From: Symsagittifera roscoffensis
Taxonomy: Eukaryota > Xenacoelomorpha > Acoela > Convolutidae
Reading direction: 5' to 3'
Length of the DNA: 64,000 nucleotides
Assembly: GCF_963678635.1 (NCBI RefSeq)
Contig: NC_087067.1
Span: 29,746,403 to 29,810,402 of the forward strand
The notes beneath the pieces are model-generated. The model saw nothing but the letters and a program-made list of their open reading frames with translations, was not told the DNA's origin and did not search any database. The first letter of the stretch is position 1, and each line of letters opens with the position of its first letter. This document shows positions 53,544 through 63,523 of this stretch, piece by piece. A program made the translations under genes and the position numbers.

Positions 53544-54080
53544 TTAGTATATATGTGTTTCTCTATGTCGTTTCAACAGGCAAATCGATTCCTCGTTCGA
53601 TGAAGAAGAATTCAACTTCGTGAACTTGTCATGCTTACAATTAGATTTAAATATTACAGCAAAGGGTGCAGGAACTCTGATAGTGACTTGAACTAAATCT
53701 ATTTCTTCAACGTTATCAATTTTGATTAATTCTTTCAATTCAGCTGGAAGCTGTTGGTCGCGCAAATGGATTTGTTTTCTCTCTCCCAGCTGAGGTTGCA
53801 GCCCTTTCAGGTTGAGATTGAACAACCGAATTGACTTTCGAAATTCCTGGAGTCTGGACATTGTACAGGTGAAAGTAGTCAAAAAGTGTAAAATTTTTTC
53901 AATCGATTATCAAAATTATGTTGGAAATTATCGATTTCGATATCGTTCAGTGTAATTTGCTCGAGCTTTTTGCAGGAGAAGTTTTTTCTCGACAATCTAA
54001 TATGCCTCTCCGCGTAAGAAAAACTTTCAAAGTTAAATTTTTGTCAGGACTGTGATTAGTCATCGAAGCGTAAACCACTG
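53544..54080 (-). pseudogene. small protein B and neighbour pseudogenes
   Basis: 53544-53861 keeps the start and most of the small protein B frame (SRLQEFRKSIRLFNLNLKG), with a shifted C-terminus. 53880-54080 matches the 16155-16499 gene and stops abruptly at 54080, where unrelated sequence begins with TGTAACATTCG. Confidence 0.65.
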
Positions 54081-55700
54081 TAACATTCGCCCAAATACTA
54101 CACAGCGACGGAGCGTAGAAAAAGTACCTATTAACAAATGGCAGGTGTCAGTTACCTTAATTCTACTCGTTTTTCAACGTCTCGACCTTGCCAGTTAATT
54201 TTTTGGTCTGTTTAGGGCTAAGTAAAAAGTTACTATTTTTAGGCCATCAGTCAAACGACTTTTGATCAGCTTTCGTTTACATGCAAAAACAACCACATAG
54301 CTGAGTCTCGGATCCTCAGACTACGTGATTGCTATTAAAAACACGGCTCGAATATCCTATTTTAGTATGTTTTTGGTGACAGTTTTATATTAAATCCATT
54401 GGAGATGGATTGGCCCTTTCCTCTTCCTAGCTACTCATATTCTAAAATATCAATCAATACCGGTGTCAAATCAAAGTTCTATGGCATCAGAGTAGCTAAA
54501 AAGTTACTTTACTCTAGTCTTTCACCATATATCAGTCTCTGGGGGACCGAGCCTCCGCTTCCGCGATTTCCTCAAGATATCGTCGTTATCTCTCCCAATT
54601 CGTGGCACGGGAGGTTACTGCTCTCCACCACTTCCCCACCGAAGCCTCCTTTCCCACTATCTTCTCCTGCTAAGGGTCTTGTCGTGCGTGATCGTCACAA
54701 TAAGAGGCTTCGTGTTTTTATCGTTCTCGTGCGACTGTTTTCCACTAGATTTGCTGTTGTTCTGCTTTTCTCACCCTTTTCGGTCAAAATGGCCGTTTTT
54801 CGTATTTCTGATAAATATCCGTTCATCAATCGAAATTTTGAAAAATGAAATTTCTAGAATACTTCTACCCTCCTTTTCAGCACTTTGTCGTTGTTAAGGC
54901 TTTTTCTCTCTAATCCTTGCTTCGCCGGAAGAATGCGCTGTGCCTATCTGGCAGAATGGCACATACTCCCCGGACAAGTCCCCATCAATGTCCATATTGA
55001 TCGTATAACACCGGGTTATCATCAAGTAGTGTTCCAGTTCTCTGTAATCAATCTTACAAATCGCATAAGAAAATGAAATTTATCTACTCCACCTCAACTC
55101 ACTACGTGTTCACAAATGGCATCGTACTACATCTCACAGCCTTTCAACATTTTCACAAAATTTGCACCATGAGGAGTGTCCTAGATAAAATTTCTTTTCT
55201 GACTACTTCCGTCGTCATGCCATAAAACTTCTTTTCGCTCTTTGTAATTAAAATGTGGGACGTGGCACGGCCACGCACCCGTTAAAATTAACTTAACATC
55301 ACTCACCAAGTATAATCAGTTATTTATGCGGTCCTTTCAATAGTAAAACTAAGAAACCCTGTGGCCAGGAAAGTTATTGAGTTAATCACCCTCTCGAGCA
55401 AGTTTACTCAAACTTACCATGTCGCCAAACAGTGAAATTGTGTCTTACACAGGTTAAAAACATCAGTCGTGTTTAAATAGGTAAATATACTCACCTATTT
55501 TCTATATATTTACATAAGTAGCACAACTAAAACCTTCTTTCAACAATTTCAACATTTGCAACAATTTTCAAAGTCTAGTCTGACCAAAATAAATCAAAAC
55601 AAAAATTTTAACAGTTTCAATAATCAATTTAAGTTTTAGCACACAAAGACAATCAAAAATTTCTCCTTCTCTCCCTCTCTTGTTTACGTCTTCACTTCTC
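54081..55700. mobile_element. possible LTR or untranslated end of the GC-rich element
   Basis: Sequence type changes sharply at TGTAACATTCG (54081), which cuts off the Polinton fossil. TG is the usual LTR start, and a pyrimidine-rich tract near 55668-55710 would be a purine tract on the minus strand, where the coding sequence lies. No second copy is in the window, so an LTR is only a suggestion. No convincing gene is seen here. Confidence 0.35.
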
Positions 55701-55712
55701 CTTTTGTTTCCA

Positions 55713-56438
55713 TCATCCTTGTTTTTTTGCTTCTCCATCCTGATCTTCAGTTTCACTGTCTTCTAGATCTTTTTCCAATATGTCCTTGGAATTGCAGGCT
55801 GTCCCCCAACTCTCCTGTTCCAACAGCCTCGGTTTGCAACAAGGTAGCAAGTCCACATTCACCTTTTGCTCCCGGTTCCTGCAAAAGTTTTTGTGAAGAG
55901 ACAGGCTCACATTCCGTTCTAGGTCAGCTCGTAGGATCTCTCTCTTTTCATTTTCAGTTATACAAGGGGCTCCAGCTATTCGCTTCACCGCTGTGGTAAC
56001 AGCTTTTCGGTGCGTTATGAATGCACTTTTATAGGCTCCCGGTTCTATATCAAGCTGGAAAGATTGATAGGCTTCCGTGTTCCTAGACATATGACGCTTC
56101 GCGCGTTCATACACCCATGATGTCATCACTGCACAGAACCAAGGCATCAATCTTTGCCTTGACCATATTCTTTCAATGGCCTTGGGTATTCTCAGAATCT
56201 TGCAGGTGGTTCTGAAAAAATCTAAGTTGCGGTTCATCTTTACGTTGCTTAGCTGCTCAGGTGTCGGCACGGCCGTCTCCTGCTCACTTGTGCCCGCGTT
56301 GGCTTCTAACCATCTCATCGCCAGCATGGCACTCACCACCACGATCGACACTTGTTGATTTTGATCGGACAACCCCGTGGAGTACAACTCCTCCACGTCC
56401 CACACTAATAGTAGATTCCCGCGTTTGGGGTACCACAA
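55713..56438 (-). CDS. unknown protein segment 7 of the GC-rich region
   Basis: 241-codon frame, acidic C-terminus (KDLEDSETEDQDGEAKKQG). The middle is helical-looking (FFRTTCKILRIPKAIERIWS; HRKAVTTAVKRIAG). No domain recognised. It is probably the 3' end of the coding block, with earlier segments in other frames. It could be a separate gene or part of a broken long frame. Confidence 0.45.
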   Translation of the reverse strand: MWYPKRGNLLLVWDVEELYSTGLSDQNQQVSIVVVSAMLAMRWLEANAGTSEQETAVPTPEQLSNVKMNRNLDFFRTTCKILRIPKAIERIWSRQRLMPWFCAVMTSWVYERAKRHMSRNTEAYQSFQLDIEPGAYKSAFITHRKAVTTAVKRIAGAPCITENEKREILRADLERNVSLSLHKNFCRNREQKVNVDLLPCCKPRLLEQESWGTACNSKDILEKDLEDSETEDQDGEAKKQG

Positions 56439-56565
56439 CGTCTGCGCCAGGCAGTGGCAAGGTAATCCCCATGGGTCATTAGTATGTTCCTTCGTGTCCG
56501 ATACCCTGAGGCTCCCAGCAACCGTTCCACTTCCATCACTATTCTATGCACCTCGTCCTTTTCTT

Positions 56566-56925
56566 TTATGGTGGGGATTCAGTGGGTAACGCTCCACTCA
56601 TCTTCTGCTTCTGGAATTCACTCACATTACCCTCGTTCAATCTCATGAACTCTTCACCCACTACGTCCTGCAACTCGCCTTCAGATCTCTTCGGGACGGC
56701 CCGAATGGTCTTTGCCAATAAATCATACGACCTTTCCGACATTCTGGCCAACCTCACGCACTTTGGCACAGAGAAGAGTTGGTCGACCAACACCTGCTGT
56801 GTCCTCGCATCCATCACCACCATGTGCGTAGGGTATCTACTATTGCAATATGGTGCAGAGCTCGAACCCACTATATATCTCGAGCCAACAGGTCTATGAT
56901 AGGCCTCACTATCCTTCAAATTCAT
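56566..56925 (-). CDS. unknown protein segment 6
   Basis: 119-codon frame, continuing the block between 57471 and 56438. It contains RYPTHMVVMDARTQQVLVDQL. No recognised domain. The frames before and after abut closely, suggesting frameshifts or short introns. Confidence 0.4.
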   Translation of the reverse strand: MNLKDSEAYHRPVGSRYIVGSSSAPYCNSRYPTHMVVMDARTQQVLVDQLFSVPKCVRLARMSERSYDLLAKTIRAVPKRSEGELQDVVGEEFMRLNEGNVSEFQKQKMSGALPTESPP

Positions 56926-56943
56926 TTCGTTTTCCAGAGCTTC

Positions 56944-57708
56944 TCACCAGCCTCCGATCTTCTGATCTGTCTGTGTTGCTCCAGGGAATACTCCCACACT
57001 GAGAGACGTCACTAGCTCATGGGCACGCTCTAGGCGTTCCAGTGATACTATCGAGCTCGTCATGCTGCAAAATCCCAAGACAGTGATCAAGTTTATTTCC
57101 GTTACCGCATGACAGTCGGCGATCAACTCCATTCCACTCTTATCTGACATGCTCAACCTTCCATACAGTTGTGCCAATTGGCGATGCTGCTCGCTCAGCG
57201 TAATCAAGCAATGTTCCGAGTTGCATACATGTCCGTCCACTCCACTGTTGTGAGCTAGACAGGTGCCCTGTCTCCGCCAGTCACTCGATGTTCTTCCCTC
57301 GGATGGTTCCGTGGATGGTTTGTTTTTCTGCTTCGTTACTATTATGGCCAGCAGATGGTGTATCATGGCCACATCGTGCAAACTCGCGTCATCATCCAAG
57401 TCCAACGTAATATCAGCCGTCATATCCCAGATCAAACCGGCGTTTGAATGTGGACACCAAGAAGGCTTCATGAGTTACCACATGGTTACTAAACTGGTTT
57501 TCAAGGGACCGTCCCAAGAACCACAATCAAAACTCACTTGCCCCTTCAACTCGGGAACCGAAGGTTCGACTACTCGTTCCTCCAAAAGAATACCCAGCTT
57601 GGGTTGTTCCACCATCAACATGCCAGTTTCCTTGACTCTCTCTACCCAGAAATTGAGTACTATAACTTGTTCATAGTCGAAGTACGCTTCCCTGGCTTCC
57701 TCATTCAC
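56944..57708 (-). CDS. unknown protein segment 5
   Basis: Two abutting frames, 57708-57475 and 57471-56944 (175 codons). The second holds a cysteine/histidine-containing stretch (CLAHNSGVDGHVCNSEHC) and DDASLHDVAMIHHLLAIIV. No domain recognised. Their closeness argues for one original frame with an interruption near 57473. Confidence 0.4.
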
Positions 57709-57953
57709 GAAGGGATTTTACGCCAACCCGGTATGCCAGACACACATGGGAACGACTTCAACTTTCACAATGTTGCATAGTCTTTCTGTTCCCTGACCGC
57801 TTCAATTATTTCCCGGCTCACTTTCAACTCTTTGTTGGAATACCTTCTCACTTCTTCCAACCGGCGGTAGCTCTCCATATCGTTCGACTCCTTGTTTGGT
57901 ATGGCCAGCGGCATGTCTTGATACAGCTCCAGGAGTGCCCTCAGGAAGTTTCG

Positions 57954-58511
57954 TTAACCATCAACTCCCCCTTGCCGAATGGTCTTTATGCATTCTCCCA
58001 ATACAGGAGTGGGGATTCGATCCACCACGAACCTTACAAAGCAAAAGGCATCCTTACGCTTAGCCCAGGCTATCGCAGAATCGTCTCTAGAAATCAAAAT
58101 TTGCAGAGCTTCCATCAGTTCCAGTTCCTGTTCCTTTGGTTTCGAGTCGTTGTTGGCTTCATACTCCGCCTTCTTATTTCCCATCGAACACCAGGCGAAT
58201 CGTACCTGCAAGTCAGTTCTGGTACATGGATAAGCTAGGTATGCTGCCACCGGTGCCGGCGCATGCATAGTCTCGTCAAAGTATCTTTGGAGGGCCGCCC
58301 TCCAAGAGATCCCTAGAAATTTTTCCAGGCCGATTTTGTTTGCCTCCGAGGACATCACCGTGCCGTATTCTTTCCTGTTCAAGTTAGAGTTCTCCGTCAG
58401 CTCCTTCAGGTACTCCTGCATGGCTTGCTTCTCATTCCAGGCCATCAGGTGCCCTCGCGCGGAATTCCTTGCCTTCAGCATCTCCACATAACCCCCTGCC
58501 GGATCCCCCAC
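57954..58511 (-). CDS. unknown protein segment 4
   Basis: 185-codon frame, mostly helical and charged, with AYPCTRTDLQVRFAWCSMG in the middle and a lysine/glutamate-rich stretch after it. No recognised domain. Codon use is GC-richer than in the Polinton genes. Confidence 0.45.
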   Translation of the reverse strand: MGDPAGGYVEMLKARNSARGHLMAWNEKQAMQEYLKELTENSNLNRKEYGTVMSSEANKIGLEKFLGISWRAALQRYFDETMHAPAPVAAYLAYPCTRTDLQVRFAWCSMGNKKAEYEANNDSKPKEQELELMEALQILISRDDSAIAWAKRKDAFCFVRFVVDRIPTPVLGECIKTIRQGGVDG

Positions 58512-59036
58512 GTGGACTGAGTTCGGTACAGTGATTCGACTCTACTCGACCACGTCGAGTTGTCCCTCCAGCTTCATCCCGGCCATGTTGGTTCGCGAGG
58601 GCTTGTAATCATCAAGTCCTCCAGATCTACACTGATTGATGACCTCCATTTCCAGCTTAGTATCCGCCAGAGTCCGTGCATTTTTTTTGACCTCGTGGCC
58701 GTTGTGGTCAAACCTGCCAATAGCATATGGGGGTATCAGGTTCTCTTTTTCTCCCCGGCAAGCATCGCACCATCTTCTTGCCCACTTTAGCCTGAATGAG
58801 CTACTCCTGCCAAGGAGGCCAGCACTGTGCTGGCTTTTGACTTCTCCACTTTCTGGTTCACGGCTCTGCTTCCGGTCTTTCCCTTTAACCGCTTCAGCCC
58901 TTTTTAGCTCGTCTGACGGGTAACTTTCTCGTGATCACTCGGTCAGAACATCAGACTCTATGGAGTTCATTATTATCTCCAGAACCTCGCGCATGATGGG
59001 TTGGTTTAATCCCATCTTCATTATGGACTGCATTCC

Positions 59037-59594
59037 CTATCTGCGTATCACGTCCCATTTCCTCTCCATGAAAGTCACTCGGTTCCAGGTTACTCCCGTC
59101 TCACCTTCAAGTTCACTCTGGTATCTTTCCCATTCCTCTTCCGGTAGCGTGCTCAGGAAAGATACCCTCATAATCTCCTCAATCTTCCTCCTCCTTGGTG
59201 ACTCATGGAGCAGTTTCTGTATGTCCCTCCTCCGGTAGTCCATTGCCTCCTCCGGTAGACTTATTGGTTCCACTGGGGATAAGCTGGCCGGCGCCTCCTT
59301 TGTAGGGGACATGAAAGACTATGGTGTCGTCAGCAATAGATTCCCATCAACTTCCCCGTCGTCGTCTTCACTAAACTGGTATTCCAGCAAATCTCTCTCC
59401 AATGCTCCTAGGTCCATTTCACCCGACTTCTCTCCCTTTCCCTCCAGGTGATCATCGTCCTGATTTATCCGCTCGTCATCATTCGTATCCGGTTTTAGCT
59501 TAGGTCCTGAAGGGCATTGTCGCATATCCATACCCGTGTCCGGCCGTGCCGGTAAGGTCAGATCCCCTGCGTGATAGAATAATTCATCGTTCAC
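59037..59594 (-). CDS. unknown protein segment 3
   Basis: Two adjoining frames: 59594-59319 (acidic, disordered: DDERINQDDDHLEGKGEK) and 59312-59037 (RRRDIQKLLHESPRRRKIEEIM, helical). They look like a linker region of a large protein. No domain recognised. Confidence 0.4.
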
Positions 59595-59654
59595 TAGGAA
59601 TTCTACCGACTACTCGCCATGTGGCGCCACATCATCCACCGTTATGTACGTGCC

Positions 59655-61160
59655 TCATCTGCACTCTTTTGCGACCTCCAGGATCACTACTTTCACCTCC
59701 CCTGACCACTTCAATCTTGATAGATCATCTGCAGGTGTATACACATCTTTCCACACCTCAGTCGCGACCTCTGGTTTCCTGGAAGGTGATGCTTTGATCT
59801 TCTTCCGGCTCCAAGTATCAGGAAATGTGAAGTCAAACGTATGCATGGCCGCAATGTTCCAACTGATGAAGCGCGGCTCCATCCCTTCACTCCACTTAAG
59901 CATTCTCTTCTCCGCATCCTGAGCCGCTCCGGTGCGCGGGGCAAGTGCGGGAGATGTGACTTCCAACAACATCCTCCTTATCGGTGGGTATCGAGGGCAT
60001 TGGTCCGGCAGCGGCCTGGTACCGGAAAGCCACGCTTGCTGGTTATCTTTCACGTGTGCGTAGGCCTCTGGCAAAAATGGGACCCTCGTCGCCTCTCCTG
60101 AATCCTTAACCACTGGTCGCAGATTCCAAAGCTTCGGGCTGAACTGGACATGGGAAAGGTCTTCGCGGCCCATTCGGCACTTAAAGTTGTTGTTGAAGTC
60201 CATCAACACCCAACCCGGCTCTGCTATTCTTCCAAATAGCCTATCATCGCTGGCTAACCCTCTTAGCACCTTCTGTTCCACCCAATTCAGCAAGGAGCAA
60301 TCCACTACCGAAACTAGGTTGACATACAACACCGAGTTCTTGTATGCCTTTACTTGCACATCGGGGAACGCAAATGACATCACGGGTCCATACACCACCG
60401 TGACGAACTCCCGTAGTCCATGAGTTAGAGCCAGCTGATCGATCCGCATCATGACAGCCAGATCCGTCAGCAAGGGCATGCCACAGTACTGTTCAAATTC
60501 ACCCGCATCCGTCGCCACCATATCCTCTCCTGTGATGCTCCTGTTCTGTTGCAGGAGATATTGGAGCAAGAGGATCCTCCAGTCCTTCAACTTTTTGAGC
60601 GAGGCGGTTTCCAACTGCGGGTTGAATTCACGACTCGTTCCCTGAAGCTGTTCTGGGTATCGCAACAGCACGAGCAGATCGCCTAACCGACCATACGTCA
60701 TAGCGGTCAGGGTGAGGAGCCTGTCCAATCTCAGGTCTGCCAAAGCTTGGATGAAGAGATTCGCAGGTCCCTTCACGAAGTTCTTGTGAGCAAATGTCAG
60801 ATACAAGGCTAATATCAGGCCGATCGACAGTTTCCGGATATCCTTGACAAAGCTCGCGATCAGGTTCCGGGATGCCCTCGGGTAGCATGTTGACAAAAAG
60901 AATAGCGTCCATCCCATTCCCATTCCACCCAAGACAGCGTCTGATTGTTCAGATTGTGCCCTCGTGGCCAAGATATCAGCTTGGAACTTATCCATTGACA
61001 TCGTGTTCACGTCCTGCATCAACTGCAACATCATGCCCCCGGCTAACTCCCTCTCAATAAACAAGTTTTTTAGATACTCGTGTATCTCTTTGATCACCGC
61101 CGGTGCATGCTCGAATGCATCTTCCCCAAGGTACACAATCTCGGTGACAAGTACAACCAT
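59655..61160 (-). CDS. unknown protein segment 2, 501 codons
   Basis: The longest frame of the region. It is mainly helical in the first half (IHEYLKNLFIERELAGGMML; RLDRLLTLTAMTYGRLGDLL) and becomes mixed later (VYGPVMSFAFPDVQVKAYKNSVLYVNL; EPGWVLMDFNNNFKCRMG). I cannot assign a family. Its length without a stop and its sensible composition support real coding descent. It lies directly 3' of the SGNH-like repeats on the same strand. Confidence 0.6.
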   Translation of the reverse strand: MVVLVTEIVYLGEDAFEHAPAVIKEIHEYLKNLFIERELAGGMMLQLMQDVNTMSMDKFQADILATRAQSEQSDAVLGGMGMGWTLFFLSTCYPRASRNLIASFVKDIRKLSIGLILALYLTFAHKNFVKGPANLFIQALADLRLDRLLTLTAMTYGRLGDLLVLLRYPEQLQGTSREFNPQLETASLKKLKDWRILLLQYLLQQNRSITGEDMVATDAGEFEQYCGMPLLTDLAVMMRIDQLALTHGLREFVTVVYGPVMSFAFPDVQVKAYKNSVLYVNLVSVVDCSLLNWVEQKVLRGLASDDRLFGRIAEPGWVLMDFNNNFKCRMGREDLSHVQFSPKLWNLRPVVKDSGEATRVPFLPEAYAHVKDNQQAWLSGTRPLPDQCPRYPPIRRMLLEVTSPALAPRTGAAQDAEKRMLKWSEGMEPRFISWNIAAMHTFDFTFPDTWSRKKIKASPSRKPEVATEVWKDVYTPADDLSRLKWSGEVKVVILEVAKECR

Positions 61161-61213
61161 GCGTTGGTGTGTGGCTTCTTACGCAAAGCCAATGCCATGA
61201 GATCCTCTTCAGC

Positions 61214-61495
61214 CTATGTCATATTTTTTCTAACCGTCCTCCCCTGCTCATTCTCCGCATGATCCATTTGTCTGAACCAGAGATCATCAGCCACCTGTTG
61301 TACTAACAAATGATCGTCATCTACCCCTGGCCTCATTTTCAATAATCTGGCGAAGTTGGACAGCTCTAACCCCAGGACTTCATCCAGCACCAACCGAGTT
61401 GTGCTACAATCCTTGAATCCCTGCATGGCATTAGAAATGTCAGCCCAAATGGCAGGAAGCTCAGATCGGGATGGGTAATAGTTGTTGGGGTCCAC
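61214..61495 (-). CDS. tail of the SGNH-like domain, segment 1
   Basis: 93-codon frame starting DPNNYYPSRSELPAIWADIS, the part that follows the SGNH-like core in each repeat unit, then continuing past the repeat into NFARLLKMRPGVDDDH. It leads towards the 501-codon frame. The stop at the end (61214) is 54 bases before that frame begins. Confidence 0.5.
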   Translation of the reverse strand: MDPNNYYPSRSELPAIWADISNAMQGFKDCSTTRLVLDEVLGLELSNFARLLKMRPGVDDDHLLVQQVADDLWFRQMDHAENEQGRTVRKNMT

Positions 61496-61600
61496 CGTTC
61501 TGTTTGGCGCGGGTATTATCCCGCTGAATCATCCCTCTGCTATCGTTGTGACCATCGTGTACACAAACTGAAGGGGTTCTGGCAATGTGGCGTACCCCGG

Positions 61601-62008
61601 TTATAACACAAAGACAACCTTCACCAAATTTTGAGTGAAGCGTTGTTTTACTGATGTTTCTACCTCAGCCATGGCTGAGAGCAATGTCATTATCGCCTCT
61701 CCTATGACCTCATTGTTCGGGATCGATCCATCCGTCAGACGGGACAATAACCCTCTGCTCTGCAGGTGATCATTCGAGCCTGCAACCACTATCACCTGCG
61801 GCTCCATGCTGACTACCATTCGCACACTTATCATCATGCCTGTTGACTGTCCCCAGTCCAATTTAGGCGCCGTCAAGAAAATCACATCAGGCCAAAAGAG
61901 AGGACGGGGCGTGTAGAGGTAATCCGAACTGGCCACTATCAGGTATTTGGTAGCCTTCATATCCAAGGGATCATAAGAGGCAAACAGGCTGTCACCGACT
62001 GGTGCCAT
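61601..62008 (-). pseudogene. SGNH/GDSL-hydrolase-like domain, copy 1
   Basis: 135-codon frame. Block I is APVGDSLFASYDP (GDS with the nucleophilic serine) and block III is VVAGSNDHLQSRG (G-x-N-D). Between them WPDVIFLTAPKLDWG fits a core strand. The frame stops at VFVL, then the tail continues after the stop. Such hydrolases cleave esters; some retroelements carry one. The catalytic D-x-x-H block could not be located with certainty. Confidence 0.6.
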
Positions 62009-62279
62009 CAGTCCTGCATATCTCTTGTCGTACAGCTGGACAGCTCCAACACCAGGACTTCATCCAGCGCGAACCGAGTTGTGCTACAATCCTTGAATCC
62101 CTGTATGGCATTAGAAATGTCAGCCCAAATGGCAGGAAGCTCGGACCGGGATGGGTAATGGTTGTTGGGGTCCACCGTTCTGTTTGGCGTGGGTATTATT
62201 ATGCTGAATCGTCCCTCTGCTATCGTTGTGATCATTGTGTACACAAACTAAAGGGGTCTGGCAATGTGGCGTACCCCGG

Positions 62280-62687
62280 TTATAACACAAAGACAGCCTT
62301 CACCACATTTTGAGTGAAGCGTTGTTTTACTGATGTTTCTACCTCAGCCATGGTTGAGAGCAATGTCATTATCGCCTCTCCTATGACATCATTGCTTGGG
62401 ATCGATCCATCCGTCAGACGGGACAACAACCCTCTGCTCTGCAGGCGATCATTCGAGCCTGCAACATCTATCACCTGCGGCTCCATGCAGACTACCATTC
62501 GCACACTTATCATCATGCCTGCTGACTGTCCCCAGACCAATTTAGGCGCCGTCAAGAAATTCACATCAGGCCAAAAAAAAGAACGAGGCGTGTAGAGGTA
62601 ATCCGAACTGGCCACTATCAGGTATTTGGTAGCCTTCATATCCAAGGGATCATAGGAGGCAAACAGGCTGTCACCGACTGGTGCCAT
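62280..62687 (-). pseudogene. SGNH-like domain, copy 2
   Basis: Same as copy 1 with GDS and G-x-N-D blocks kept (VAGSNDRLQSRG). After the VFVL stop a one-base difference puts the tail in another frame than in copy 1. Probably a duplicate by-product and not a separate gene. Confidence 0.6.
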
Positions 62688-62958
62688 CAGTCCTGCATAT
62701 CTCTTGTCGTACAGCTGGACAGCTCCAACACCAGGACTTCATCCAGCACCAACCGAGTTGTGCTACAATCCTTGAATCCCTGTATGGCATTAGAAATGTC
62801 AGCCCAAATGGCAGGAAGCTCGGACCGGGATGGGTAATGGTTGTTGGGGTCCACCGTTCTGTTTGGCGCGGGTATTATTATGCTGAATCGTCCCTCTGCT
62901 ATCGTTGTGATCATTGTGTACACAAACTAAAGGGGTCTGGCAATGTGGCGTACCCCGG

Positions 62959-63474
62959 TTATAACACAAAGACAGCCTTCACCACATTTTGAGTGAAGCG
63001 TTGTTTTACTGATGTTTCTACCTCAGCCATGGTTGAGAGCAATGTCAATATCGCCTCTCCTATGACATCATTGCTTGGGATCGATCCATCCGTCAGACGG
63101 GACAACAACCCTCTGCTCTGCAGGCGATCATTCGAGCCTGCAACATCTATCACCTGCGGCTCCATGCTGACTACCCTTCGCACACTTATCATCATGCCTG
63201 TTGACTGTCCCCAGTCCAATTTAGGCGCCGTCAAGAAAATCACATCAGGCCAAAAGAGAGGACGGGGCGTGTAGAGGTAATCGGAACTGGCCACTATCAG
63301 GTATTTGGCAGCCTTCATATCCAAGGGATCATAGGAGGCAAACAGACTGTCATCGACTGGTGCCATCAGTCCTGCATATCTCTTGTCGTCTCCTTCCACC
63401 GAGGTCGCTCGGGGATAGTCTCTCGAATATTCACCAGGCGCCCGGCCGGGTGGTTTAGAAAACTGCCTGTACAT
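62959..63474 (-). pseudogene. SGNH-like domain, copy 3 (ancestral position)
   Basis: 171-codon frame that includes upstream unique sequence (PPGRAPGEYSRDYPRATSVEG) before the domain. Block I reads DDS in place of GDS (MAPVDDSLFASYDP), a change in the first motif residue, while block III is kept. Same stop after VFVL. Confidence 0.6.
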
Positions 63475-63523
63475 CTTGTGATGCTTGTTGTTGGGCTTAT
63501 TCTCTGCCAGAAACTTACCCTTC

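Larger units (their letters stand above)
61359..63388. repeat. three tandem copies of a 679-bp coding unit
   Basis: Copies begin near 61359, 62039 and 62718 (for example GGACAGCTCCAACACCAGGACTT), periods 680 and 679. They are nearly identical, so the duplication is recent. Each carries the SGNH-like core followed by its tail. The third copy continues into unique sequence at about 63388, identifying it as the original position. Confidence 0.93.

Noticed and set aside
54399-54848. 149-codon plus-strand frame
   Set aside because: Low-complexity composition, no domain, and it lies in the probable terminal region of the GC-rich element.
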